17,791 bases of DNA from Microcaldota archaeon (GCA_026396425.1 JAPLWU010000024.1:1-17791); one strand, 5' to 3'. Shown: positions 1 through 7,360, counted from the first letter of the stretch. Notes: generated from the sequence alone by a model not told the origin. Program-made: numbers and translations.

Positions 1-705
1 ATCGAACGAGCTGAAGGCCTGCGCCCCGGCCCACTCGTTCTGGAGCGTGCCCATGAAGTTTATCATCTGCCAGAGGGCAGAGTTGAGGTGCTTGGGCGGT
101 CTCGAGTCAATCTTCCCAGGCACGCCGTTGAACCCCTCGGTTATGAGCTGGCGTATGCTCCAGCCCGCGCAGTAGCCGGATATGCCCATGCTCAGGTCGT
201 GTATGTGGAAATCCCCGCCCTTGTGGGCGTTGCTTATCTCTGGGGGATAAATGTTGCTGAGCGTGTAGTTGGCCACCACGGTTCCGGCGGCATGCATCAG
301 GAGCCCGGATAAGGAATAGCCGGAATTGCTGTTCTCGTTTACGCGCCAGTCCGACTGCTTCAGGTAGCTGTCTATCGTCCTGTCGATGTAGTCGACGACG
401 AGCTGCGTCTCCCTGATTCTCCTCCTCTGGTCCCGGTATAATATGTAGGCCTTCGCGGTCTTGGCGTGGCCCTCCTCTATGAGCACCTTTTCGACAATAT
501 CCTGTATGTCCTCGACGCCGGGAGTCTCCCAGCTCTTGTATTTCTCCTCAAGGACCTGGATTACCCTCTTCATGAGCTTCTCGGCCAGCTCCTCATCGCT
601 TCCCCCCACGGCTTTCGCTGCCTTGAAGATTGCGCTCCTTACCTTTTCCCTGTCAAAATCGACAATTCGTCCGTCGCGCTTTCGAATTTTCTTGATTTCC
701 CCCAT
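1..705 (-). CDS. nrdD: Anaerobic ribonucleoside-triphosphate reductase, N-terminal part (runs off the window)
   Basis: Class III reductase that makes dNTPs from NTPs with a glycyl radical, without oxygen. Read from ATG at 705, the 235 visible residues begin MGEIKKIRKRDGRIVDFDRE, a typical ATP-cone (allosteric nucleotide-binding domain, about residues 3-95). The NrdD catalytic domain follows, with GGDFHIHDL and, at the window edge, QNEWAGAQAFSSFD, both characteristic of NrdD. The C-terminal glycyl-radical and zinc region lies outside the window, as does any nrdG activase. The start is supported by a purine-rich GGGAAGGCGAT just upstream and by domain alignment. A TATA-like box lies at 771-780. 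The family call is firm; activity cannot be judged from a partial gene. It implies an anaerobic or facultative lifestyle. Confidence 0.93.
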   Translation of the reverse strand, partial: MGEIKKIRKRDGRIVDFDREKVRSAIFKAAKAVGGSDEELAEKLMKRVIQVLEEKYKSWETPGVEDIQDIVEKVLIEEGHAKTAKAYILYRDQRRRIRETQLVVDYIDRTIDSYLKQSDWRVNENSNSGYSLSGLLMHAAGTVVANYTLSNIYPPEISNAHKGGDFHIHDLSMGISGYCAGWSIRQLITEGFNGVPGKIDSRPPKHLNSALWQMINFMGTLQNEWAGAQAFSSFD

Positions 706-770
706 CTTATCGCCTTCCCGCCTAAACACTACCTATTGTGGTTCGAGGGCGGTAGAAATACAAATGGTGG

Positions 771-780
771 TATTTTTAAG
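771..780 (-). promoter_or_regulatory. TATA-like box upstream of nrdD
   Basis: On the minus strand this reads CTTAAAAATA, close to the archaeal TATA consensus. It predicts transcription starting near 748-752 and a leader of about 45 nt before the nrdD ATG at 705, which is consistent with the gene having a ribosome binding site. The 123-nt gap between nrdD and the protease gene holds nothing else I can identify. Confidence 0.45.
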
Positions 781-828
781 CTTTGCGGCACCTCCTCGTA
801 GAAAGCGGCAAAACCGCCCGCCCCGTTT

Positions 829-1770
829 TTATTTTTCGACCTTGCGCGCCATGAAGAGCATGAATACGAGGAGGATTACGGCCTGCGGCTGCAGGCATAT
901 CCCCGCGTTTTCCTCCAAATAGGACTCGTTCACAGACCTTGACGTTGCATTCTCCGCTATCCCGTCAATGCCGCCGTTCTTCTCCTCTGCGTATGCCTCG
1001 TCTATCAGGCCGGATGCCCGTTGCAGGCGCATCATTGTCATGTCGTATTCTCCGTTGACGTAGTATTCCAAAGCCGAGTTGTAATCCTCCCTTGCGCTCT
1101 CCAGCTTGCTGGCGGACCCCAGTTCGGCGATGGCTTGGCCGTACTTCGTTATGACCTCATTCATGTACTTGCTGGTCTTGAACGGCGAGGTCTGGCTCCA
1201 GGCGACTCCGCGCATGAATTCCGCGAATTTTTCCGAATCCCCGGCGAATTCCTTGCCCGGGTAAATCATGCCCTCCGTGTCTGCGCCTCCGGCCGCCTTT
1301 GACATGCACCCAAGGGTTATCTCATTCCGCCTGCGCCAATCATCCGTCGCCTCTTTCACGTCCGCAAGGCAGGCATAGGTCCCCCTCAGCGCATCCTCCC
1401 CGTATTTTTTCACGTAGGCGCGGATGACGAGCTCGGAATACGCATATCCGAAAGCGGTCACGCCCTGGTCCGTCGGGTTCCAGCTCTCCATGTAGCTCGC
1501 GTTCGTTTCGTAATACTCCTTCAGGTCGGCAAATGAAGCGCTGGGCGCGTCCTCCTGGAAAATGTCGTCGAAGAAAACGATTCTCCCGGTGCCGGAGCCC
1601 TGGGACCATAGGGCGATGTTCGCGAGATGCGCCGTGTACTCGCTCGTGCCCTCGTCGAACCAGAAGTCGCCGGCGCTATTCCATACGAGCACTCCGGCAT
1701 TGAATCCGTGGGTGAGTTCGTGGATTGCCACCGAGGGCTCCCGGTTGCTGATTTCCTCCTCTATGCCCAT
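829..1770 (-). CDS. Secreted zinc metalloprotease, C-terminal catalytic part (downstream of frameshift)
   Basis: This 313-residue frame carries the active site of a gluzincin-type zinc peptidase: HELTH (H17, E18, H21 counted from the internal ATG at 1770), followed 18 residues later by WFDEG, whose E40 is the probable third zinc ligand. A helical region follows. The C-terminus has one hydrophobic segment (QPQAVILLVFMLFMA) and a short basic tail (RKVEK), so the catalytic domain should face outward, anchored in the membrane. The ATG overlaps the stop of the N-terminal part by 10 nt in the -1 frame, and GAGGAG lies 11 nt upstream. It may therefore be made by re-initiation, by a frameshift, or be part of one gene broken by a missing base. 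Substrate unknown. Confidence 0.8.
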   Translation of the reverse strand: MGIEEEISNREPSVAIHELTHGFNAGVLVWNSAGDFWFDEGTSEYTAHLANIALWSQGSGTGRIVFFDDIFQEDAPSASFADLKEYYETNASYMESWNPTDQGVTAFGYAYSELVIRAYVKKYGEDALRGTYACLADVKEATDDWRRRNEITLGCMSKAAGGADTEGMIYPGKEFAGDSEKFAEFMRGVAWSQTSPFKTSKYMNEVITKYGQAIAELGSASKLESAREDYNSALEYYVNGEYDMTMMRLQRASGLIDEAYAEEKNGGIDGIAENATSRSVNESYLEENAGICLQPQAVILLVFMLFMARKVEK

Positions 1771-2432
1771 TTCGCAAACGGCTCCTCAAGCCCCGTTGCC
1801 TCGCCGATTATGGGATAAAGCCCGTCCGCCCCCGCGGACGCGTTCTCCAACGCACGGTTTTTGTCAATCACAAAAAACCTTCCCACCTCTCTCGTCGAAT
1901 AATCGCCCCTCTCCTCAGAGCCCAGCCAGGCCATCCTCGCGCATCCGAAATCTGCGAATTCAACAGTATTCCCGAACACCGCGTAATCGCGCGGCTCGGC
2001 CGAAAGGAAAGTGTTGCTCCCGAAATCGAAAGTCGCCCTCGTCCCGTTCCTGACCGGGAGGCAGAGGGTGGCAACCCGCAGCTTCCCGTATTCCTTGTCT
2101 AACCCCCGCTTCGTCATCGTTATGGAGACGCTGGTCGGCCCTGCCGAGGACGGCTTGAAACTTATTACGGAATTGTTCGGCCCGGCATCCAGCCCGTAGT
2201 TCCAGACCTCCCTTCCCCCGTCGCGCACCGACACGATTTCGAGCCCGTTAGTGAATGCGAAAGTATACGAAGAGAGTTGGACGCCGAAAACGTCGTTCCA
2301 GACCATTGTTATGCTATCTTCGCCAACCGCAATGTCGTACCAGTAGGAAACTGGCTCCACGGTCCCCGCGCTTGCGGCCGAGGAGGCCAGGCACACGAGC
2401 AAAAGCGCAACCAGCGCTACTTCCCTGCGTAT
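1761..2432 (-). CDS. Same metalloprotease, N-terminal part with signal peptide; apparent AUA start
   Basis: This frame carries the export signal and a beta-rich N-terminal domain of about 190 residues of unknown function, then runs into TAG just before the HELTH half. Read from ATA at 2432 it begins with two arginines, a long hydrophobic stretch (VALVALLLVCLASSAA) and an ASA cleavage site, a complete signal peptide. No ATG, GTG or TTG gives a whole one; the first standard start, TTG at 2402, would cut the hydrophobic core. GGAGGAG sits 8 nt before the ATA. The start overlaps the last 16 nt of purN, suggesting translational coupling. Adding one A to the AAA run at about 1770-1772 would fuse this frame with the catalytic half (AKMGIEEEISN). 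Confidence 0.72.
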   Translation of the reverse strand: MRREVALVALLLVCLASSAASAGTVEPVSYWYDIAVGEDSITMVWNDVFGVQLSSYTFAFTNGLEIVSVRDGGREVWNYGLDAGPNNSVISFKPSSAGPTSVSITMTKRGLDKEYGKLRVATLCLPVRNGTRATFDFGSNTFLSAEPRDYAVFGNTVEFADFGCARMAWLGSEERGDYSTREVGRFFVIDKNRALENASAGADGLYPIIGEATGLEEPFAKWA

Positions 2433-3031
2433 TTTACTCTCCTCCCTTCAATCGAATACTTGCCTTTTGAGAATGAGTCCACGATTTTCGGGAGCCCGAC
2501 GTGCTCCTTCCTTAATATAGCTTCGGAAACTTCATCGGCGGTTTTGCACCCGCTTATGTCGACCGCCTCCTGCAGTATTACCGGCCCGCCATCGAGACTT
2601 TCATCTACAAAATGAATAGTGTAGCCCGAAATTTTCGCTCCGTAATCAAACGCATCTTTTTGCGCGTGGGCTCCAGGGAAAGCCGGCAAAAGCGAGGGAT
2701 GGATGTTTATCATTTTTCCCTTGTAAGCGGTGAGAAGAGCCGCATCCTTCACGAGCCGCATGTAGCCCGCAAGCACAACTAAACCAACCCGCAATTCGTC
2801 CAGTTTTTTCCCAATGGCCTTATCGTGCTCCTCCCTCGCGGCAAAATTTTTCCTTTCGACAACAAAAACAGGAATTTTGTTCTTTTTCGCCCTTTCAATC
2901 GCCTTCGCTTCCGGGTTGTCGGTTATCAAACCAACAATTTCGGCATCAACTTCCCCTTTCCCGATTCCGTCGATTATGGACTGGAAGTCCGAGCCCCTGC
3001 CGCTTGCAAGAACGGCAACGCGAATGGTCAT
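2417..3031 (-). CDS. purN: Phosphoribosylglycinamide formyltransferase (10-formyl-THF dependent)
   Basis: Transfers the formyl group of 10-formyl-tetrahydrofolate to GAR in purine synthesis. The 204-residue length is usual for PurN. The phosphate-binding loop is ASGRGSDFQ (residues 9-17). Catalytic residues are all visible: N109 and H111 in INIHPSLLPAFPG, and D147 in HFVDESLDGGPVI. The ATG at 3031 has no Shine-Dalgarno site but lies 26 nt from a TATA-like box, so the mRNA is probably leaderless. The 3' end overlaps the protease gene. Its position beside glyA, folD and folC fits its need for 10-formyl-THF. Many archaea use formate-dependent PurT at this step instead, so a folate-dependent enzyme says something about this lineage. 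Confidence 0.96.
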   Translation of the reverse strand: MTIRVAVLASGRGSDFQSIIDGIGKGEVDAEIVGLITDNPEAKAIERAKKNKIPVFVVERKNFAAREEHDKAIGKKLDELRVGLVVLAGYMRLVKDAALLTAYKGKMINIHPSLLPAFPGAHAQKDAFDYGAKISGYTIHFVDESLDGGPVILQEAVDISGCKTADEVSEAILRKEHVGLPKIVDSFSKGKYSIEGRRVKYAGK

Positions 3032-3052
3032 GCTATGGCTTTTACTTGCTCA

Positions 3053-3062
3053 CTTTTAAAAA
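3053..3062 (-). promoter_or_regulatory. TATA-like box of purN, leaderless geometry
   Basis: The minus strand reads TTTTTAAAAG, centred about 26 nt upstream of the purN ATG. Archaeal transcription starts roughly 25 nt from the box, which places the mRNA 5' end at or next to the start codon. Confidence 0.55.
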
Positions 3063-3077
3063 CCGATGTTCACTTTT

Positions 3078-3126
3078 GTTTCTTCGCACGCCTATGCTTT
3101 CGCGTCTCGTTTGAAAACCAGCGTTC
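3078..3126. repeat. Direct repeat copy A: decayed duplicate of the 3' end of the cyclo-ligase gene
   Basis: This stretch matches 3197-3245 at about 43 of 49 positions, with an offset of 119 bp. On the minus strand it would encode TLVFKRDAKA followed by a stop, the C-terminus of the neighbouring 5-formyl-THF cyclo-ligase. It is not attached to any reading frame of its own. Confidence 0.85.
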
Positions 3127-3134
3127 CGAACCGC

Positions 3135-3153
3135 AGGGGGGCTTTGCCCCCCT
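3135..3153. repeat. Perfect G/C hairpin between the two direct repeats
   Basis: GGGGGGC, a TTT loop, then GCCCCCC, with one flanking A-T pair. It lies between the cyclo-ligase stop and the purN promoter. There is no T-run after it on either strand, so it does not look like a classic terminator; RNA structure or a repeat-derived origin are both possible. Confidence 0.7.
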
Positions 3154-3196
3154 TCAGTTTCAGGGTCCTCCTGATTCCCCCCACCCGCTTTCATTC

Positions 3197-3245
3197 GTTT
3201 CGCGGCACTCCTATGTTTTCGCGTCCCGTTTGAAAACCAGCGTTC
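3197..3245. repeat. Direct repeat copy B: inside the 3' end of the cyclo-ligase gene
   Basis: The functional copy of the 49-bp repeat. It includes the last codons and stop of the cyclo-ligase. Together with copy A it brackets a 70-bp spacer that holds the G/C hairpin. Confidence 0.85.
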
Positions 3246-3768
3246 TCTTTTCCGTAACCACCGCATCGACTTTTGCGTCGTGCTTCTCGACAGGAACCTC
3301 ATCTACGACTTGGCACTCGAAGGCCAGCCCGATTACCAGGCAGCGCAATTTGGGTATGAACGAATCGAAATAGCCCTTTCCCCTTCCCAGCCTGTTCCCC
3401 CTCTCGTCAAAAGCGACTCCGGGCACGAGAGCCAAATCAATGTATTTTTCGTTCGCGCGCCTCGCCCCTTTCGGCTCCATCACGCCGAAGCTCCCGCTTT
3501 CAAGCCCGATGAGCGAACCAATCTCGCATGCGAACATTTCGTTGCCTCTTACTTTCGGGACAAATACTCGCTTTCCTCTCTCCAGCGCCCTCATTATTAT
3601 TTCGTGCGTGCCGACCTCGCCCTCCTTCGAGACGTAGCAGAAAACGCATTTTGCCTTAGCAAACTCCTCGGAATCCAGTATTTTCTCCGCGATTTTTTTC
3701 TCCGCCTCCTCCCTGTCTTTCATTGCCATGACGCAGGCCTTTATCCCCTCCCTGACTTTGTTTTTCAT
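3211..3768 (-). CDS. 5-formyltetrahydrofolate cyclo-ligase (5,10-methenyl-THF synthetase)
   Basis: ATP-dependent conversion of 5-formyl-THF to 5,10-methenyl-THF, returning a dead-end folate to the active pool. The 185 residues match the usual family length. The diagnostic C-terminal motif is present: VPGVAFDERGNRLG followed by RGKGYFD, at about residues 116-136, which binds ATP and folate. The N-terminal basic helix expected for ATP contacts is also present (KVREGIKACVMAMKDRE). The start at 3768 follows GGTGGGGCG. It lies 60 nt after the folC stop in the same direction and is probably the last gene of the glyA-folD-folC unit. Its 3' end has been duplicated downstream. Confidence 0.93.
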   Translation of the reverse strand: MKNKVREGIKACVMAMKDREEAEKKIAEKILDSEEFAKAKCVFCYVSKEGEVGTHEIIMRALERGKRVFVPKVRGNEMFACEIGSLIGLESGSFGVMEPKGARRANEKYIDLALVPGVAFDERGNRLGRGKGYFDSFIPKLRCLVIGLAFECQVVDEVPVEKHDAKVDAVVTEKRTLVFKRDAKT

Positions 3769-3828
3769 CGCCCCACCCGCCCGAATTCCTCCCCGGCAAC
3801 CTCGTTTTTCATCCCCGCGCGAGTCCCT

Positions 3829-5013
3829 TCATCCCCGCCAAACCTTCTCATCCCCCACCCCTTGCTTTTCATCCGCGCCTTCAACCGCAATAACCTCCCC
3901 GAAAATCCCGCTCTCTTCCGCAATTTTTTCGAGTTTTTTTGTCCCCAATGCTCCCGGAACCGATGAAGAAGTGACGATGGCAGTTCCCCCAAGCCCCGCA
4001 AGCTCCATCAAAAACCCCCTCGCGTCCTTCGTTTTCATCACCCCAATAACAAATACGAATTCCCTCTTAAAAAGCTTAAGCGACTTTGCGAGCTCCCTCG
4101 CTCCGTGCGGGTTGTGCGCCCCGTCCATAATCACCAATGGTTTTCTTGAAACAACCTCCAATCTGCAAGGCATAACCGCCCTCGAAATTCCCCTTTCAAT
4201 GGAATTCTTTCCCAGCCCGATTTTTTCGCACATGGCCGCGGCCAGGGCAGCATTTTTTCCCTGGTGCGCCCCCAACATGGCGAGCCCGACTTCGTATTTT
4301 CTTTTGCACCGAATCGAGTAATCGTTCGCCAAATCACTGCATTCAACAGTTTCGTAATCGAAATCCTCTTCTAGAACGAGCAGTTCGGCTTTCCTTTTTT
4401 TGCATTCCCCGCGTATGGTGCGCAAGGCCCTCCCCGTCTCGCACGTTGCAACGAAAGCCCCGTCTTTTATGAGCCCGCATTTCTCCCTCGCAATCTGCTC
4501 AACCGTTTTGCCCAGCCATTCCGTATGCTCAAGGCCGACGTTGGTTATGGCAACCGAATCCCCATCCGCAATGTTGGTGGCATCGAGCCTCCCGCCCATC
4601 CCAACTTCCAGCACGGCCCTCGCCGCCCTCTTCCTCGCGAAATAATCGAATGCCATGCCAGTCGTAAATTCAAAAAAAGTTATTCCGCGAATTTTTCTTG
4701 CAGCACTAGAAACGTTTTCAAATTCCGTCGCGGTCTCGCGTTCGCTTATTTTTTTTCCATCAACAACGATTCTCTCGCGGAAAGTATCGACGTGCGGGGA
4801 AACGTACCTGCCGCAAGCTCTTTCTTCGCCAATCGCCTCGGCAATCATTGCGGTAACCGAACCTTTCCCGTTGGTTCCAGTGACGTGCGTCGCCTTGAAT
4901 TTTTCCTGCGGATTTCCGAGCCCCTCGCAAAGCCTCCCCGTTCTTTCGAGCCCGAGGCTCCACCTGCGCGAGCTTATCGAATAAAGAGAGTTGAGGACTT
5001 CCGAATACCTCAT
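3829..5013 (-). CDS. folC: Folylpolyglutamate synthase / dihydrofolate synthase family
   Basis: Adds glutamates to folates (and may add the first glutamate to dihydropteroate), retaining and activating the cofactor. From ATG at 5013 the protein has 394 residues and starts MRYSEVLNSLYSISSRRWSL, like FolC proteins. The P-loop TGTNGKGS is at 45-52. Further Mur-ligase motifs follow: FFEFTTGMAFDYFA, LEVGMGGRLDATNI, ITNVGLEHTEWLG and, in the C-terminal domain, MDGAHNPHGARELA. The frame stays open 129 nt further upstream, but that extension (rich in R, G and A) does not look conserved and overlaps a hairpin, so I prefer the inner ATG. It lies between folD and the cyclo-ligase. Folate versus another pterin substrate cannot be settled from sequence. 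Confidence 0.93.
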   Translation of the reverse strand: MRYSEVLNSLYSISSRRWSLGLERTGRLCEGLGNPQEKFKATHVTGTNGKGSVTAMIAEAIGEERACGRYVSPHVDTFRERIVVDGKKISERETATEFENVSSAARKIRGITFFEFTTGMAFDYFARKRAARAVLEVGMGGRLDATNIADGDSVAITNVGLEHTEWLGKTVEQIAREKCGLIKDGAFVATCETGRALRTIRGECKKRKAELLVLEEDFDYETVECSDLANDYSIRCKRKYEVGLAMLGAHQGKNAALAAAMCEKIGLGKNSIERGISRAVMPCRLEVVSRKPLVIMDGAHNPHGARELAKSLKLFKREFVFVIGVMKTKDARGFLMELAGLGGTAIVTSSSVPGALGTKKLEKIAEESGIFGEVIAVEGADEKQGVGDEKVWRG

Positions 5014-5057
5014 CCAACCAGCCCCCCTGCATTCCGCAATGGCCGCGCTTGCGCCAT

Positions 5058-5122
5058 CGCAAAGCGTGGCACGAGGCCGTTGGCAGGACCACGCAGCCAC
5101 CTCGTGTCCGCCACGTTTTGCG
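5058..5122. repeat. Long imperfect hairpin in the folD-folC gap
   Basis: The left arm (5058-5076, CGCAAAGCGTGGCACGAGG) pairs with the right arm (5100-5122), leaving a 23-nt loop and a bulge of a few bases. It lies in the 173-nt stretch between the folD stop and the preferred folC start, so it would be transcribed within the operon message. It could control folC translation or mRNA processing; this is inference. Confidence 0.6.
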
Positions 5123-5186
5123 CGAGAGTTTCCGCGCTTCATCCCGCGCTCGGCAACGTCTGCGGGCCCCAGCCCGCCATCATTGG

Positions 5187-6017
5187 TTATCCTGATCCAT
5201 ATGCCTGCAGCGTGTTCCTCATGAGCATTGCCACGGTCATGGGCCCGACTCCGCCCGGAACCGGGGTGATGAGCGAGGCCTTCTTCCCGACCTTCTCGAA
5301 ATCGACATCGCCGGCCAGCCCCTCCGCGAGCCGCGTAATCCCCACATCAATGACGACGGCGCCCTCCTTCACCATTTCCGCGGTTATTAGGCCAGGCTTT
5401 CCGACCGCAGAAACAAGTATGTCGGCCTTCTTGGTGTGCGAGGCAAGGTTTTTCGTGAGAACGTGGCACACCGTAACGGTTGCATTCCTCCTGAGCAGCA
5501 TGAGCGCTATTGGGAGCCCGACAATATTGCTCGCCCCGACCACCACGGCTTCCTTTCCCTCGACTTCCACCTCGTATCTCCTGAGAAGCTCCATTATTCC
5601 CGCGGGCGTGCAGGGGGTGAGTCCGCTCTCGCCCCTCGCCAATTTTCCCATGTTGCAGGGATGGATTCCATCAACATCCTTTTCCGGCGATATGGATGAG
5701 ATTACCTCCCCCTCGCTCAAATCTTTTGGAAGGGGAAGCTGCACGAGAACCCCGTGCGTGTCCTTGTCCGCATTGAGCGTCCCCAAAAGCAGGAGGAGCT
5801 CCTCCCTTTTCACGTCCTCCGGAAGAACGTGGTTTTCGGATTTTATCCCGACTAGCGCGCAGGCCTCCTCCTTTTTCTTCAGGTAAATCTTCGAGGCCTC
5901 GTCCTCGCCCACGCGCACGAGCGCCAGCTTCGGGGTTATCCCCCTGCGCTTTATCTCTTCCGCTACCTCTTTGAGAATGTCGGATGCGACCTTCTTGCCA
6001 TCCATCAAAGTTGCCAT
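5187..6017 (-). CDS. folD: Bifunctional methylene-THF dehydrogenase / methenyl-THF cyclohydrolase
   Basis: Interconverts 5,10-methylene-, 5,10-methenyl- and 10-formyl-THF with NAD(P). The 276 residues contain the full catalytic set seen in E. coli FolD, offset by 5: Y45 and K49 (SKIYLKKKEEAC), Q93 (GVLVQLPLP) and D116 (EKDVDGIHP). The nucleotide-binding loop is VVVGASNIVGLP, and the C-terminal signature TPVPGGVGPMTVAMLM is intact. I start at ATG 6017 (MATLMDGKKVASD), preceded by GTAGGTTTTG; TTG at 6020 would add one residue. It follows glyA by 71 nt in the same direction. The close similarity to bacterial FolD suggests the folate route came from bacteria, which is an inference. Confidence 0.96.
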   Translation of the reverse strand: MATLMDGKKVASDILKEVAEEIKRRGITPKLALVRVGEDEASKIYLKKKEEACALVGIKSENHVLPEDVKREELLLLLGTLNADKDTHGVLVQLPLPKDLSEGEVISSISPEKDVDGIHPCNMGKLARGESGLTPCTPAGIMELLRRYEVEVEGKEAVVVGASNIVGLPIALMLLRRNATVTVCHVLTKNLASHTKKADILVSAVGKPGLITAEMVKEGAVVIDVGITRLAEGLAGDVDFEKVGKKASLITPVPGGVGPMTVAMLMRNTLQAYGSG

Positions 6018-6088
6018 CAAAACCTACCGCGCTTCCCTACGTTTCGCCCTCGCCTCGCATCTCGTGCCATCCCAGTGTTGCCATCCAA

Positions 6089-7330
6089 TCAAGCCCCAAG
6101 CTCGGGATATAACGGGAATTTTGAACAGAGTTCCCGCACCTTTTTCGAACTCTCCCCGCCCTCCTTCTTTTTCACGAGGACATCGCAGATTATTTTCCCG
6201 ACCTCGCGCATCTCGCCCTCTTTCATTCCCCGCGTGGTAAGCCCCGGCGTCCCGAGCCGCACCCCGCTCGTTACGGATGGCTTCTCCCTGTCGTAGGGAA
6301 TCATGTTCTTGTTGGCGACTATCCCGACGCTTCGTAGCTTCTGCGCGGCATCCTTGCCCGTAAGCCCGCTCTTTCCAACATCAACCAGCATCAAGTGCGT
6401 ATCCGTCCCGCCCGAAACGAGAGTCATCCCGCCTGCCATGAGTTCATCCGCCAATGCCTTCGCGTTCTTGACAATCTGCCTCGCATAATTCTTGAACTCC
6501 TCGCCCATCGCTTCCTTGAAGCATACGGCTTTTGCGGTTATGCTGTGCTCGAAGGGCCCGCCCTGCATCCCGGGAAATACCGCTTTGTCAATCGCTTTCG
6601 CATGAACCTCCTTGCAAAGAATCAACGCGCCTCTCGGCCCCCGCAAGGTCTTGTGCGTAGTGGTGGTCACAACGTCTGCATGCGGCACCGGGTTTTGATG
6701 CACCCCTCCTGCAACGAGGCCGGCAATGTGCGCCATGTCCGCCATGTGGTATGCCCCAACTTCGCTCGCAATCTCGCCAAATCGTTTGAAATCGACCTCG
6801 CGCGGATAAGCGCTGTAACCGCTGACAATCAGTTTTGGTTTCTCCTCTTTCGCCATCTTTTCAATCGCGTCGTAATCCAGCCAGCCCGTTTCATCCACCG
6901 TATAGTGGACGAAGTTATACCAGCTTCCGGAAAAATTGACCTTGCTCCCGTGCGAGAGGTGGCCCCCCTGGTCGAGGTTGAGCGCCATCGCCTTGTCGCC
7001 CGGCGAGAGCAGGGCCATATACGCGGCCATGTTGGCCTGCGTTCCAGCGTGGGGCTGGACATTGGCGTGCTCGGCTCCAAAAAGCGTTTTCGCCCTCTCG
7101 ATTGCCAGCGTTTCGATTTCGTCTATGTGCTCGTTCCCCTCGTAATACCTTCTTCCCGGGTATCCTTCAGCATACTTGTTGCAGGCAATGCTGCCCTGCG
7201 CCTCGAGCACAGCCATGGAGCAGAAGTTCTCGCTCGCAATCATGCCGAGCGTTTCCCTCTGCCTCTTCAGCTCCCGCCTGAGAGCGCCAGCCAGCTCCGG
7301 GTCTTTCCTCTCGACAAAGGAGTATGCCAT
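6089..7330 (-). CDS. glyA: Serine hydroxymethyltransferase
   Basis: PLP enzyme that splits serine to glycine and passes the carbon to THF as 5,10-methylene-THF, the main entry of one-carbon units. The protein has 413 residues, normal length. The Schiff-base lysine is K227 in VTTTTHKTLRGPRG; D198 and H201 in MADMAHIAGL contact PLP. Other family signatures are IASENF, YAEGYPGRRYYEGNEHID and MQGGPFEH. It is the first gene of the minus-strand folate unit, divergent from the HIT gene with a 52-nt gap. It probably has a leaderless message, since no good Shine-Dalgarno site precedes the ATG. The conserved motifs are those of bacterial and eukaryotic folate-using SHMT. Confidence 0.97.
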   Translation of the reverse strand: MAYSFVERKDPELAGALRRELKRQRETLGMIASENFCSMAVLEAQGSIACNKYAEGYPGRRYYEGNEHIDEIETLAIERAKTLFGAEHANVQPHAGTQANMAAYMALLSPGDKAMALNLDQGGHLSHGSKVNFSGSWYNFVHYTVDETGWLDYDAIEKMAKEEKPKLIVSGYSAYPREVDFKRFGEIASEVGAYHMADMAHIAGLVAGGVHQNPVPHADVVTTTTHKTLRGPRGALILCKEVHAKAIDKAVFPGMQGGPFEHSITAKAVCFKEAMGEEFKNYARQIVKNAKALADELMAGGMTLVSGGTDTHLMLVDVGKSGLTGKDAAQKLRSVGIVANKNMIPYDREKPSVTSGVRLGTPGLTTRGMKEGEMREVGKIICDVLVKKKEGGESSKKVRELCSKFPLYPELGA

Positions 7331-7351
7331 GGTCTACAATGATGCGCAAAA

Positions 7352-7360
7352 GCTAAAAAC
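7352..7360. promoter_or_regulatory. Possible shared core promoter between glyA and the HIT gene
   Basis: The only AT-rich block (GCTAAAAAC on plus, GTTTTTAGC on minus) in the 52-nt divergent gap lies about 22-31 nt from both start codons (7330 minus, 7383 plus). That is the spacing expected for leaderless transcripts in both directions. The match to a TATA consensus is weak either way. Confidence 0.4.

Noticed and set aside
811..830. Terminator hairpin GCGG-CAAAA-CCGC after the protease gene
   Set aside because: The stem is only 4 bp and no T-run follows it on the minus strand.
3078..3245. Template/variable repeat pair of a diversity-generating retroelement
   Set aside because: The differences between the copies are not concentrated at adenines, the repeat is short, and the reverse transcriptase stub is about 8 kb away.
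3765..3812. Alternative upstream start for the cyclo-ligase at the similar GGGGATGAAAAACGAGG (ATG 3812)
   Set aside because: It is out of frame with the cyclo-ligase and opens only a short frame ending at 3765.
4525..5886. Long plus-strand open frame (453 codons) across folC and folD
   Set aside because: It is antisense to two strongly recognised enzymes, has no protein-like motifs, and exists because GC-rich codons leave the opposite strand open.
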